In this document: positions 33,651-45,508 of the stretch, piece by piece
Position numbering within the stretch: the first letter of the stretch is position 1
Layout of the letters: each line of letters begins with the position of its first letter
Program-made: the position numbers and the translations under genes
Source of the DNA: Basidiobolus meristosporus CBS 931.73
Lineage: Eukaryota; Basidiobolomycota; Basidiobolomycetes; Basidiobolales; Basidiobolaceae
Reading direction: 5' to 3'
Assembly: GCA_002104905.1 (NCBI GenBank)
Contig: MCFE01000131.1
Location: forward strand, 1 to 64,000
Length of the DNA stretch: 64,000 nucleotides
The notes under the pieces: generated by a model
The model's input: only the letters and a program-made list of their open reading frames with translations
Database searches by the model: none
Told to the model about the DNA's origin: nothing

Positions 33651-34020
33651 CCCCTACAAAAAATAATTTGGTTGTGAGGGTGGATCTAACTCAGATCAGC
33701 CATCAGGATCCCATAAAGAGACCATCATAATGCCAGCAGCTTGGAATTAGTAGCCCTTTTATCAATCTTATGACGGGTTCACAATGGTGTTTTGCTAATA
33801 TTACTACCATGTAAAGTGATAAAACTTGACAGGGTTTGATTGGTGCTGTGACAATAATTTCAAGGTATTGTTGCAGACTTATAGTGCTCTACAACTTCAG
33901 TAAACGGATCCAACTGGCCAGGACATCTAATGGCCTTAAATGGCACAAAACTTGAAGGTATTTCAGCAAGCTCACAGCAAGACTCACTAAGAAAAAAAAT
34001 CAAGCAAAGGCCAGCAAAAT
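33651..34020 (+). repeat. Type 2 terminus and subterminal region
   Basis: It starts CCCCTACAAAAAATAATTTG and contains GGTGGATCTAACTCAGATCA, shared with 31037-31260 and 35415-35620, and with 30330-30507 in reverse. No gene of its own follows. Further right the block passes into the LTR-like repeat. Confidence 0.5.
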
Positions 34021-34039
34021 ACCATCATAGTATCAGCTG

Positions 34040-34770
34040 GATGTGCTGTGCCCCTTAGAGACTTCCAGCATCTGCTTAGAAAGTTCTTAGGTCATACTGA
34101 TGCCATTAAGATTTCTGTTGATCTACAGAACCTTCAGGAATACTCTAATTAGTAGTCACTTAGCCATTGAGAGAAGTATTCAAGGGAGGCAATACCTTGA
34201 TAATAAAGCATCATCCCTTTTATCAATATACAGACTTGTTGATCAGTGTCATTACTGCTACCAGCTCTACCTGAACTTCCAATTCCACACCACTGCACAC
34301 TCCCAAGAAGCTATGCTGACAGCCAACTGACGGTGAAGGCACTACTTGTGAGGAATACTAAAAGTAGGTATCTTTTATCATATTTGATACTTTCCCAAGC
34401 TTGTACTTGTACAGGCATATATACTACTCTGTTTTTGTAACTATTCACTGTGGCTTCATTCTTATCAAGTTCCTGTTAGTGGAACTTACAGTTATTTTGA
34501 TTTTGGAAGCTTTAGTACATTGTAATCTCAAAGGATGCTGAACCATGTGCATGCTATTGTTAAGATGGCAACTAGGTTGAGGATGGTAGCTCAATTGCTT
34601 TGCCTTGATAAGCTTGTGGCTTTGTATCCCTTCACATCAGAATAGAGACAAAATCCACATATTCCTAGCAAGCTTTTGCCAGCAATTATTGCACCCAGTG
34701 AGCACCACACACTCAATATACTTGAAAAATGCTAGATATATCTCTCCTTTGGACTCTTGCACCACCACAC
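34040..34770 (+). repeat. LTR-like repeat with internal flank, second copy
   Basis: It is alignable with 39300-40030 in the same orientation (GGCAATACCTTGATAATAAA, AGCCAACTGAC, TAGCAAGCTTTTGCCAG). Both copies carry a few hundred base pairs of shared sequence beyond the part shared with 25498-26071. No coding sequence is recognised. Confidence 0.5.
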
Positions 34771-34869
34771 TATGGGCAGCTTTGTCTAGATTGCAACTGC
34801 ATTCCTTGCTGGATCCTTACCATCCTTTGCAATGCCAGCATGCTGGCATACATCAGTCCAGTGCATGTT

Positions 34870-35395
34870 AACACCTTCAACAAGCACACCAAACATTGGG
34901 TCAATGCACACTGTGTCAGCTTGTGCAGCTCTGCACAAAACTGCCAGAACTTGCCAAATTGCTCCATTAGACACAGGTTTATTGGAGTGCATCAAGTGGT
35001 GTTAATATGTTGCATCACATTGAATTCAGACAAGTGCCATGACTACACATCAAATCTTGCCTGAGTGTATTGTTACACCTGAAGATCAGTAAGTTACATC
35101 TGGTGAACCAACTGACAATGACCCACTGGAAGTGCCTACACCACAGGAGCCTTTGGCAAGTAAAAGAACATGCCATTATGTGGCACTTCAGGCCGGTTCC
35201 ATAACATCATTTGTAGCAACTCAGGATGGCCAAACTCCATCACTTTACTCATCAACCAGGAGGAAGATACTGTCTACCAGTACACAAGCAGTAAAGACAA
35301 TAGTCAACAAGGAAGAAGCTTAGGTGTACAAAGTGAATGATTGCCAAATGCTTCAGTAGTAATTCCTATGGGTAAATTACCTAGGAGAAGATGAT
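34870..35395 (+). pseudogene. CpG-stripped copy of the frame at 41411-41881
   Basis: The nucleotide sequence follows 41380-41881 closely, but nearly every CpG there is TpG or CpA here, and stops interrupt the frame. A short open piece at 35132-35323 still shows SKRTCHYVALQAGS and STRRKILSTS. It ends at the type 2 terminus at 35415. Confidence 0.55.
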
Positions 35396-35414
35396 GTAAA
35401 TGTGTCAATTTGCC

Positions 35415-35790
35415 CTATGAAAAGTTTTTTTTGTGCTGCAGGTGGATCCAATCTGGATCAGCCATCAAGATCCCATTAGGAGACTGCTATAATACTAGCA
35501 GCTTTGAATTAATGACCATCTACACAATCTTATGATGAGATTACAACAGCATCTGGCTATTTTTACAGCCGAATAAAGCTGAAATACATAACAGTGTTTG
35601 TACAGTGTTTTGCCAAGGGTGGGATGGATTTAGTGTGTCTGCAACTATTTGAGTGGATCTAACCATCCCATACATCCATTGCTTTATATGGCAAAAAACT
35701 TGATGGTGTTTTCACAGCCTCTTTACAAGCCTCTGATGGCATTATCATGGCAATATGGTGGCCTGCAGTCAGTTCTGTATAATGCTATTG
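35415..35790 (+). repeat. Type 2 terminus with the clearest inverted-repeat end
   Basis: CCCTATGAAAAGTTTTTTTT matches the type 1 end CCCTATGAGAAATTATT. Next come GGTGGATCCAATCTGGATCA and the type 2 subterminal region. The transposase tail of copy 2 starts just to the right on the minus strand. Confidence 0.55.
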
Positions 35791-36144
35791 TACCAACTTA
35801 TTTTTAACATACTTCTAAAACTTCAAATTTATAGCTTTTTAGTGTAATACTTGCAAAGCTGCCATATACCTTGTATTGCTGTTAACATATACATCTTGCA
35901 TACATATGCTTGTTGGCCACCACTTTGGCTGTGAATACCTCCTGAATATCTGCAAGGAACTTTTTGGCATTTAGCCAATATGTTTCTTCTCCATGCTGAT
36001 TCTAGCCATGTTATAGATGCATTATGGCACTTGTGTGTGTGAATTCTCTATTGAATGGTGTAAATTAGCATGTGAACAAGAGAAATCTGGCTTACACTGG
36101 TTGCTTGTTGCACCCAACCCAACTTGTCAAAACTTTACTTATTA

Positions 36145-36877
36145 GACTTGTTCCATTGGATAGTGCCAAATTGAGCCATGAGTGCCAAATGGTGCCATTG
36201 TGTGCCAGGGGGGCCAAGTGAGCCTACACTTGGCCACAGAGTGTGCAGCACAGCTCTGCATCTTCATGCAAAGCAGCCCCTGTGTTTCACTCACTGTGAT
36301 GGAAAAAATCCATTTTTTGACCTTTTTTTTTTGGGTAAATGTTGTACAGGATTTGCAAGTGCACAAAAGGATTGAAGATATGCATCTGGTACTCAATACC
36401 CATGGCACTCTGAATCTAGCTCCTGTGGCTTGTAACATGTCACAAAAATGCACGGCACTATCTTGGTCCACTGGTACTATCTGGCACTATAAGTGCTTTG
36501 TATTGATCTTACTTTAGGGCTAATATTTAAATATAGTGCCTGATAGTATCAGTGGACCAAGATAGTGCCATGCATTTTTGTGACATGTTACAAGCCGCAG
36601 GAGCTAGATTCAGAGTGGCATGGGTCTTGAGTACCAGATGTATATCTTCAATCCTTTAGTGCTCTTACACATCCTGCACAATATTGATCTACAAAAAAAC
36701 ATCAAAAAATGGATTTTCTCCTGCATCATAGATGAAGCACAGGGGTTGCTTTGCATGAGGATGCAGATCTACTTTTCACACTCTGTGGCCAAGTATAGGC
36801 TCACTTGGCCTCTCTGGCACACTATGGCATCATTTGGCACTCATGGCTCTATGTGGCACTATCCAACGGAACAAGTC
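36145..36877. mobile_element. 733-bp foldback (long palindromic) element
   Basis: Its ends are GACTTGTTCCATTGGATAGT and the reverse complement, flanked on both sides by TATTA. Nearly the whole length folds on itself. For example GTCACAAAAATGCACGGCAC in the left arm pairs with GTGCCATGCATTTTTGTGAC in the right, with the turn near 36500-36545. It is inserted in the transposase tail of copy 2 and carries no gene. Confidence 0.8.
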
Positions 36878-38984
36878 TATTACCCATGCACTGGGGCTGC
36901 TTAGCTTCTTAATGCCATAGGCATGGTTGTCACCATGTGCACATCTGTCCTCAGTATTTTCCAACTCTTCATCACTGTCCTCTATGCACCAATTTACCAC
37001 ATCCATGACAGACTTGAAGGTAATATTTTGATGAGATTGGGATATGGTGGTACATGCAACTTGACTCATCTTGCTATCTCCCCACACATCTGTTCTATGG
37101 GAAACTCCCAAAAGGTGAAGCAAAGTCCAAAAGTCTCAGCACACCAAGCAAGATGGAGTAGCAAATGGATGCAGTAGTGGCAGAGATCTATGCATTCAGC
37201 TTTATGTTTGTAGTATAGCCACCCAAGTCCTATCACAAACTCTGTGCACAAAAGATGTAGATGCATCAAGTTGGCATTGGTGATTTGCTTCTGAAAGAAT
37301 ATGCCTACAATGTCCACATATGACTCCCAATGCTTCCAATGTACTCTTGGTAGGAATGGCTTCAGATCTAAATCATCCAGTCCTTGCACTTGTACTGTTG
37401 CATATGTGTATGAATGTTGATTGGAGCCCGTGAGAAGTACTTAGGGTGGCAGATACATAGTAATATCTTGCCAATTCTTTCAGGTTTCTCTAGTATATCA
37501 GAGGGCTCATTTAGCTTGAAATGCCCCATGTAGAACTTGGTTGTTAGCATAGAGATATTGTTGAAAAGCAAATAAATTGCTCCCAGTGGAAAGCTTTTGC
37601 TCCAATAGATACCCTCTATCTTAAGTATCTCTGGTTTCCAATTAATTCCATATTCCAGTCAATGGCTTATAGCTTGCCAACTTTGCTGCAATTGCATGCT
37701 GACATATGCATGTTTTCTCTACAGAAGGATGATGTTTTAAGTGTTGGTGTTTGGGTAATAACAATATATGTGCGTTATGGAGTAAATCCCTGTAATATCA
37801 CATGTCTGACAGCAATACCATCTATTCTGCCAAGAAAAGTTGGTTATCTTGCTGATGGATGGGTATCTCCAATGCAGATAATAATATGAGCTTTGCCATG
37901 ATGGCTATTTACTGTTATCCTGTTGGAAAGCATACAAACACTGCCCAGCAATGGATACAGGTAGCTATCCAGGTTGGATGGTGATTTAGGCCCAGATACT
38001 AGTGAGACTAACATCAGATTTTGGCCCTAATGCCATAAGATAGGCAGCAGTTTCAGGCAGATGATAATTGATGGCCAGCAGGATTTGCTGGTAAAGTACT
38101 AGTCTTATGAGAATCCATCAAATGTCAAGGCAAAGCTATGGTCATATATAACTTTAAAGTAGCCCTTGCTACTTAACTTTTTGTGATATTTACCATAGAA
38201 TATATCAGATATGTTTGCGCTTGGTTAATACAAAGCACAGTACTTTATTGCTGCACAATATTTGTTTGACTGCAAGAGCTTCTTTAGACAGGATATTACT
38301 AGAAAATATACAGAGTAAGAGCAAAGTTTCCCCCAATGGTGGTAGATTCCTGAAAAGCTGGACACCTTACAATGGTGGTATTTTCTGATGTGAATGCCAT
38401 GCAACTGCTAATACATGCTGGTATCAGGACAGTCTCTGGGTCAAATTTTACCAGCCACATGACAGTTGTCCATTTATACCATTTAGATGGTAAGTTGCAT
38501 CCTGGGATAATTATGGCAAGAAGTAGTAGTAAATCCTCATAGCCCCCATCATCAATAATTGTGGAAACACACCACTTCTCTAGCCACAGCATTACATCAT
38601 TTACCAGTAGATGGATTACTGGGCTCACTTAACTCCAAAAAGTATCCTTGGCATTTTTTTCCACAGGCATTGTCTCATTGTATTATGGGAATTTGCCAGG
38701 CTCATGCAGGGTACTGTCAGTAGGGAAGATAAGCTCACAATCCATCAGTGAGCCTGCTTCTTCAGATCTAGCACTCTGCATGCCATATTCAGACAGCTAG
38801 GGTGAGCCTAAGGGTGTCACAAACTCACCTGACTCAGTTTGCACAAGGTGACAGATACAGCTAGGTGCCATTTTTGAAGTATCAAGTGGCTGGCAAGATA
38901 TTGTTGGTGCAGTAGTGACTGGTGAATGGTCATATTTGACTTGTGTGGCAGAACATGGGCCATTGTAGTGGGGTCACAGTGACA

Positions 38985-40040
38985 TCCACTGACAGATGTG
39001 CTCATTCCCATATTTTCAACTTCCCTGTATCTTTACTACACTTATTTTAATTTATCCCATTTGTCTTACCTGATCAGTACTATCCCATAAGCTGGTTGAC
39101 TATCATGCCTGCTTACCTTATTGCATAAGTTATCCCTCACTTTATATAGAATACTAGCTATAAGTGCTTCTATATTAAGCAAGTACCCATGCCATTACCC
39201 ATGACACATGATCAACCTGTGTCACTATCCCTACCATTTCCATACCATAGATGGTATCCCCATGTTACACAGGCTTCAGAGTACTGATTCCTGATTGGTT
39301 GGACTTGCTGTGCCTCTTAGAACCTTCTGGCACCTACTTAAAACATTGTTAGGTCATTCTGATGTCATTAAGATTTCTATTGATGTTTGGAACCTTCTGG
39401 AATACTATGATTAGTAATCACTTAGCCATTGAGAAAAGTATTCAAGGGAGGCAATACCTTGATAATAAAGCATCATCCCTGATATCAATATACCAACTTG
39501 TTGATTAGTTTGATCACTGCTACCTGTTGCTACCTGAATTTCCAACCCCAGAACACAGGACACTCCCAGGAAGCCACACTGACAGCCAACTGACCTTGGA
39601 GGCACTACTAGTGAGGAATACTCAGAGTAGGTATCTTTTACTATATTTGATTCTTTCCCAAGTTTGTTCTTATAAAGGCTAAGATACTTTTCTGTCTTTG
39701 TAACTATTGACCACAGCTGCATTCTTATCAAGTCTCTGCTGGTGGAGTTTACAGTTGTTTTGACTTTGGAAGCTTTAGTACATTTTCATCTCAAAGGACA
39801 CTGAGCCCAGCACATACTTTTGTTAAGATGCCAACTAAGTTGGGGATTGTAGCTCAATAGTTTTCTCTTGACAAGCTTGTGGCTTTATTCCCCATCACAT
39901 TAGATTAGAGACAGAGCCCAAGTATTCCTAGCAAGCTTTTGCCAGATGTTATTGCACCCAGTCAACACCCCACACACAAAACACTTGAGAAGTGTTGGAC
40001 ATATCTTTCCCTAGGACTTATACACCACCGCACCATGATT
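38985..40040 (+). repeat. LTR-like repeat inserted in transposase copy 2
   Basis: It shares the segment from 39050 to about 39640 with 25498-26071 (reversed), and the segment from 39300 to 40030 with 34040-34770. Transposase sequence resumes on both sides, so it is an insertion. Its exact ends and any target duplication were not resolved. Confidence 0.5.
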
Positions 40041-40217
40041 CTTGTAATACTTCCTATGCTGTCAGCAAGCTTCATGACTGAGAGACTTGCTACAATAGTT
40101 ACATGTTCTTTTTTCTCTTTGCTTACAACATTGAATCAAAGTAGTCTTGTCCATAGGACAACCAGTTTGCCACTCAGCAATATAACACTATTGTAATACT
40201 TTGTTGTCCATACTCAT

Positions 40218-40376
40218 GTGAATTTAAGACAGTCTTGTATTTGAGACATTGTACCTACATGCATGTAAAATTCAATGGTAACCTGCCATAGTAAATATCA
40301 TAATTAAAGTGGTGGCACCATATACACACATATATGTGACACCATTTCCCCTTTGCTTTTGCTCACTTACATGTAT
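40218..40376. promoter_or_regulatory. Divergent promoter region, copy 2
   Basis: A 159-bp gap lies between the transposase ATG (40217, minus) and the second-gene ATG (40377, plus), the same length as in copy 1. AT-rich stretches include CATATATGTGAC. Confidence 0.5.
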
Positions 40377-41410
40377 ATGCCACCAAAAAAAAGTAAAGTC
40401 ATCTGGTTCCCAACTAAACCCCACTACTGACAGCAGCCAAAGAGTGGTTTGGCAACATCATGCTTTGACATTCTGTGCAACAAGCAGGGCTACAACCAAA
40501 AAAGGCCCCATGGACAGGGTGCCTACTGAAGGGAATAATGCGGACTTTTCAAGCTCTCAGTCAAGTAGGCAATTGGGAATCTCTGCAGAGATACAAGCTG
40601 AACATAATGCTGAGGCATATGAGAATCTAGCAAAAGCAGTACCTTTACATGAAGACCAGCAAGTGGCCTTTGTAACCTCACCACCACCTGTATTAGCAAG
40701 TATGTTGTCAGCTCATACCAAAGCATTAGTGAGGCAATTTGATGCAGTGGCTGATAGGATAGATGCAACTGCCCAGAGAAATCAGGAAATAGTCCAGAAA
40801 CAGGATTAGTGAATGAATGGCATAGAGTAGTCAATAGATTTGTTCTGTTGGATAGTACCACATAGTGCCAGCCTGTTTACGGTGCCGGATCAATCTGGCA
40901 CTATAATTTCTATTATGATGCCAGTGGTATAATACAGTTACTGGTAATTTTACTCAATCTTACTTATGTTACTCAGAATAGTGCTTTCCTTGCTTTATTT
41001 ACTCTTCATAATGCTCCAGAAATATTTCTCTCAGTGGATGTCTTCTTATATGAACATACTGTGCATTAATAAGTATCTTAACTATTTTACCTATTCTGCT
41101 GTTTTCTCCTATATATGACTTTCCTCTGTATTTACCTGCCAATATGCTGAATCTCTTCAGATATACAAATGTATGCTTTACCCTCACTCTGAAATGGTTA
41201 AATATCTCATTGTATTTGATGGTCCACAGTACTTGGAATAGATCTCCTCTAGTGTGTCAAAAGGAAATCCAGTGGTAGTAATGGGATTGATGAGAAAAGA
41301 CCATTCAGATAAGTAAGTCATATTAAAATTGATGGATGATTGTATGGAGGCGGTTTAAATCAATTCGGTGAACACCCTTTACCAGAACGCCCCACATTGA
41401 GTCAACGCGC

Positions 41411-41881
41411 ATGCTTCAGAGCAAAACTACAAGAACTCGCAAAACTGCTCATTTAGACACAAGTCCATTGGAGCGGACCAAGTTGCGTCAACATGCAGCA
41501 TCACATCAAACTCAGCCAAGGGCCATCTCAATGCGTCAAGGTGCGCCTGCGCATGCTGTTTTGCCTGACCATCAGCAAGTTACTTCTGGTGAACTGACTG
41601 ATGATGACCAACATGAAGTGCCTCAACCACTGGAGCCCTTGGCAAGTAAAAGAATGCGTCAGCGCATGGCACTACAGGCTGGTTCAGTTGGTTCAGTCAG
41701 AGCAATTCAGCGTGGTCAAGCTGCAGCATTGCACTCATCAACTAGGAGGCAAAATACTGACTACAAATACACAAGTAGCCAAGATGATAGTCAGCCAGGA
41801 AGTAGTATAAGCGTGCAAAGTGAGTCACTACCAAATGCTTCAGTAGTAATCCCTGTGAGAAAAAAACCCAGGAGAAGATGA
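41411..41881 (+). CDS. Open frame in the 1.8-kb element, unknown function
   Basis: This 156-codon frame is rich in Gln, Arg and Ser (LRQHAASHQTQPRAISMRQG, MRQRMALQAGSVGSVRAIQR) and ends in a basic tail KKPRRR that could be a nuclear signal. It is the only CpG-rich stretch in the region and the least mutated transposon frame there. A CpG-stripped, broken copy lies at 34870-35395. The similarity extends upstream of the ATG, so this is probably the C-terminal part of a longer protein. No family is recognised. Confidence 0.4.
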   Translation: MLQSKTTRTRKTAHLDTSPLERTKLRQHAASHQTQPRAISMRQGAPAHAVLPDHQQVTSGELTDDDQHEVPQPLEPLASKRMRQRMALQAGSVGSVRAIQRGQAAALHSSTRRQNTDYKYTSSQDDSQPGSSISVQSESLPNASVVIPVRKKPRRR

Positions 41882-42025
41882 TGCAATTGCTTTGAATTGC
41901 TCAAATTTGTAATGATCCCAACAACTCATTTTTTTTGTGATCCAAATTGAGCCATTGCAAATCAGTGATCATCAAATTTTTGATATAAGTAATATCAAGG
42001 TTGTCTCACATTTGAGACAGAACCC

Positions 42026-42036
42026 CTATAAATAAA
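42026..42036 (+). promoter_or_regulatory. TATA-like element in the 1.8-kb element
   Basis: CCTATAAATAAAC lies about 90 bp before a short frame starting MTPCPITRIRDLL at 42121. The arrangement is shared with the related sequence near 44920-45010, where the TATA is weaker. Confidence 0.35.
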
Positions 42037-44389
42037 CACCCTGCATATATATACGTCATCTGTAATACCAGTGCAGCTATTAGATCTGTTTTGCACCTAC
42101 ACAATTGCTTGCGTGCTAGCTATGACACCTTGTCCAATCACTAGGATCAGGGATTTACTTGCTCAATGGGCAAATTGGAATATTTGATGGCAAATCAGGT
42201 AGCTTTTTTAGTAGTCAATGAGCCAATTGGGGGCTGCCAGCTTCAGGATACTTTTGGGCCAATTAACCACTGAGATGCCGTCCAATTGGAGTGAGGGTAA
42301 CCAAAATGGTAAGTATCAGTGTAGTTTATAGTGTGATACACATTTATTTCCATTTACATTAAAGAAACATATCCAAATACCGGATTTTACCTGCCATAAT
42401 AGCGGCATCCAATTGCGCACGTGATGCAAATATTACAACTTGGTGCAATCATCCGTGCCAACCTCATCATGTCAGATTGTGCCATAGTGTGCAAGATTGT
42501 GCTGCATAGTGCAAAATTGTCCAAGAACAAACCTACCTTCTGGTAGCTATAATATTGCGCCCAATTGTTCTTTACAACCATGGATTGAGCCATGCACCCT
42601 GGCATGGTACAATGGAACAAGTCTAATATCTCAGGTGGAGAAAGCTGTATCTTTGCTGTAAAGAATGAATTCAAGTAGCTGAATGTTACAGCCCAGAATG
42701 GAGCCATTTCCCAAGGTAACAGCAGAGAAACACTGTACAGTCTTTGAAGCACAACAACAGTGCCAAAAGACAAAGCCCACAAAAAAACCTATCACAGTAT
42801 CAGAGGGAGAAAATGTAGTGTTTGTACTAAAGCCTAAACATCAAAAGATATTGAAGATGCATGAAGCCATTGAGTACAATGATAAAGAGTGAGCTAATAT
42901 TCAAGAGGCCATTAGATATCTAGAATGCCAACACCTTATGGCCAGCATACCATGGAACCATCAGGAGCTCAAGGCCAGGCCGAATGTGCTTGACTTGCAG
43001 CATGAGCATTATCCTGGATTCAATCAAGCACATGGATTTCAGGCAAGCATTGGTATGGAAAAAAAGTATCTCAAGAGTAGCAGAAACTATCAAAGGCAGA
43101 AGAACAAGAGTGCAATGGCTTACAACCAGTGGCTTTCTCAGGAGCCCATTACAAAGATGGCCAAAAGCTCCAAACAAGCATCATTGTAACATCATGTAGC
43201 TGGAAGTGGGCTGATAAGGGGAAAGCAGGCACACACAGATGTACCAGCATAGCATTTGCCTAGTAAAGAGCCTAGCTCTGCTCAAGAAGTATTCAGTCAA
43301 AGTAGCAGTGAAGGTCCTGGCAGTGATTAAAACAAGTGGCTACCTCAGGAGCCTATCACAGTGTGAATTGAGAGCTAGAAACAAGTAGAAAAGAAGTGCC
43401 AGGTTGCCTGCAGAGTGCCAGTAAGGGATAAGCAGGTTAAAACAGAGGTATCAGAGCAGCATTCATCAAGGAGAAAATGTAGTTCAACCAAAGAAGCACT
43501 CAGACAAAGTAGCAGTGAGAGACCTGACAGTGCTAAAGGGGAAGGTAAATGGAAAAAGTCTACACAAGCAAAAGAAATGGAAGTGTGAGAAAATAGCTGC
43601 AGCTCTTGCCATTCAATGCTGTAAGCCAAGAACACACTAAATTTCACTGTAGCCAAGAGGAATTACCAACAGGAAAGCAGGTGTTCCTACCAAAGCTGGA
43701 AGCACAGCAAGTTGAGCTACACTCCAGTGAGGTAGATGCATTTGCAGAGAAAGACAATTGGTCTACCACAATGTCCATGTCCTCCATTGTGACAGAGTGG
43801 AAAACCCACTGACAGACAAAGTAGCAAGATCAAGAACTCAAAAGCTTACCAAAACACCTTCAGTGGAATTTTGATACTAATAGGCTCACCAAGAGGTTGC
43901 TGCACTTCTTCAAGACCAGTGCTCAAGAAAAGGCACTTAAATATTGCAAGGATATTGCAATGACTGGCAGCTGAGGTGCTAGACCTTGCAGTGACAGCTG
44001 AAGACCAGGACAAATGGGAATCAGTGAATGAACAGTGGCATAAAGCCATAAGGCTCCCACCAAAGTCAAGCAAACAGAGCTTTAAAGTAGAAATATTTAT
44101 TGAGTGGCAGATTTGATGAAGTTAATTGTTGAGTATGAGGTTTGAATTAATGTTAGGGTGGGGCATTGGGACTTGCATAGGTCAATGTAATTGTCAATGG
44201 AGGTATAATCAAAGCTTCAACAGTAATATATCACTTTGTATGGATGAAAAGTAAGAGAAACAGTTGAGTCAGGAATTAAAAAGTTTGAAAAAGAAGTAAT
44301 AGAGAATCAATGCATGCAAACATAGGAGGTGATAGAGTTTCTGGGATCAGAAAGTGAGAAAATTGGCAGAGAACCAGTCAAAGCCACTT

Positions 44390-44553
44390 TTGGTTGTAAT
44401 GAAAATTTTGATAAGTATTTTGGGAAATCCGGGGTGCAATTGTTTTTTATGGTCCTTGTATGGTGTCCTGATGGGATCAATACTTCTTAGTCATGAAACT
44501 TGAACTTGTGATGGCCTTTTGACAGGATCATCATAATAATTCTTCATAGAGCT
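44390..44553 (-). repeat. Type 1 terminus downstream of second-gene copy 2
   Basis: Reverse orientation; it ends TAATTCTTCATAGAG. It matches 33240-33394 and the reverse of 24622-24840, and follows the end of the second gene by about 160 bp as in the other copies. Confidence 0.6.
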
Positions 44554-45508
44554 GCTAGTATATCCCTATGAGAAATCTAAAACTAAGAATTCATCGGATT
44601 TTTAGCTGGTATTCTGCTGGTATTCTATTGGTATTTTGCTGGTATTCAGCTGGTGCTTTGGGTTCAAAATTTCAAATGCCATTTTTGATGGAAGTAATGG
44701 GCAGCTAATTACTAAATTTGGCATGGATGCTAGTTTGCCTACTCTCCTCCTGGAGAACTTGCTTGCCTGCCTACAGAGTAGCTCAGAATAGAGATATTGA
44801 GAGTTGTCCATTTGAGTAACATGGAATTCAGCTGATACAATGATTTTATTTTGCTGGCCTTTTCTCAATTATTTTTCTTACAGATATGTCATGATGCAAA
44901 CAACAGCAGAACCCTTATAGGAAAACACCTTGCATACTTACATCTCATTTGTACCACTAGTTCAGCTATTTGGTTTGCATTGCATCTATTAGATTTGTTG
45001 TGTGCTAGCAATGACACCTTGGCTAATCACTAAAATTGCAAATTTACTTTCTCAGTGGGCAAAACAGGATATCTGATGGAAAATCAGGTAGCTTATGTAT
45101 TAGTCAATGAGCAAATTGGAAGCTCACTTATTTGGAATACTTTTAGACCAATCAATCACTGACATTCCATCCAATTTGGGTGATGGTAACCAAGGCGGTA
45201 AATATCAGTGTAGTTTGTATTGTGATATAAATTAATTTATCTTTACATTCAAGAAGCATTTCCACATACTGGATTTCATGTACCATAATGGTATTATCCA
45301 ATGCGCATGTGATGCAAACATTACTGGTGGGAGCAATCATCTGTGCCAAACTCACTGTATCAGATTGTGCCATAGTGTGTGGATTTTCTCACATAGTGCA
45401 AAATGTCCCAGAGCAACCTGGTGTACTGATAGCTATAGCATTGCACCTTATTATTCTTAGCAACCATTGATTGTACTGCATGCTCTGGCATGGAACAACT
45501 GAGCAAGT
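44554..45508. mobile_element. Relic related to the right half of the 1.8-kb element
   Basis: 44850-45500 aligns with 41980-42623 (TGTGCTAGCAATGACACC, AAATCAGGTAGCTTATGTAT, GATTGTGCCATAGTGTG) and ends GGAACAACTGAGCAAGTC before the second gene resumes at 45509. The left end is unclear. A short frame beginning MTPWLITKIANLLSQWA parallels the one at 42121. Confidence 0.45.

Larger units (their letters stand above)
35800..40217 (-). pseudogene. Tnp2/CACTA-type transposase, copy 2
   Basis: On the minus strand, the ATG is at 40217 (MSMDNK), the Cys-rich start lies at 40200-40045, the N-terminal block at 38640-38299 (VSPVIHLLVNDVMLWLEKW, IPACISSCMAFTSE), a much decayed core at 38250-37900, post-core parts at 37571-37066 (GLCFTFWEFPIEQMCGE), and the tail at 36900-35800. 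Two insertions split it: an LTR-like piece (about 38985-40040) and the foldback element (36145-36877). Numerous stops are present. Confidence 0.7.
40837..42623. mobile_element. 1.8-kb element with GACTTGTTCC-type ends
   Basis: The left end GATTTGTTCTGTTGGATAG and right end CAATGGAACAAGTC are inverted copies of the MITE/foldback termini. The flanks are CAATA and TAATA. Removing the insert joins the two parts of the second gene. It contains a CpG-bearing open frame (41411-41881), a TATA-like site (42029) and a short conserved frame (42121). No transposase is recognised, so it is probably non-autonomous. Confidence 0.65.
40377..44228 (+). pseudogene. Second gene of the two-gene transposon, copy 2
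   Basis: It starts MPPKKSKVIWFPTKPH, a basic N terminus. The N-terminal coiled-coil part runs 40377-40836 (SMLSAHTKALVRQFDAVADR). The gene resumes at 42629 after a 1.8-kb insertion. The middle and both module repeats lie at 42690-43560 (LIRGKQAHTDV and VPVRDKQVKTEVSEQ, each followed by SSSE). The C-terminal domain is decayed at 43600-44228. Many stops are present. The parts come in the same order as in copy 1, which supports one ancestral protein of roughly 600-700 residues. Confidence 0.6.
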
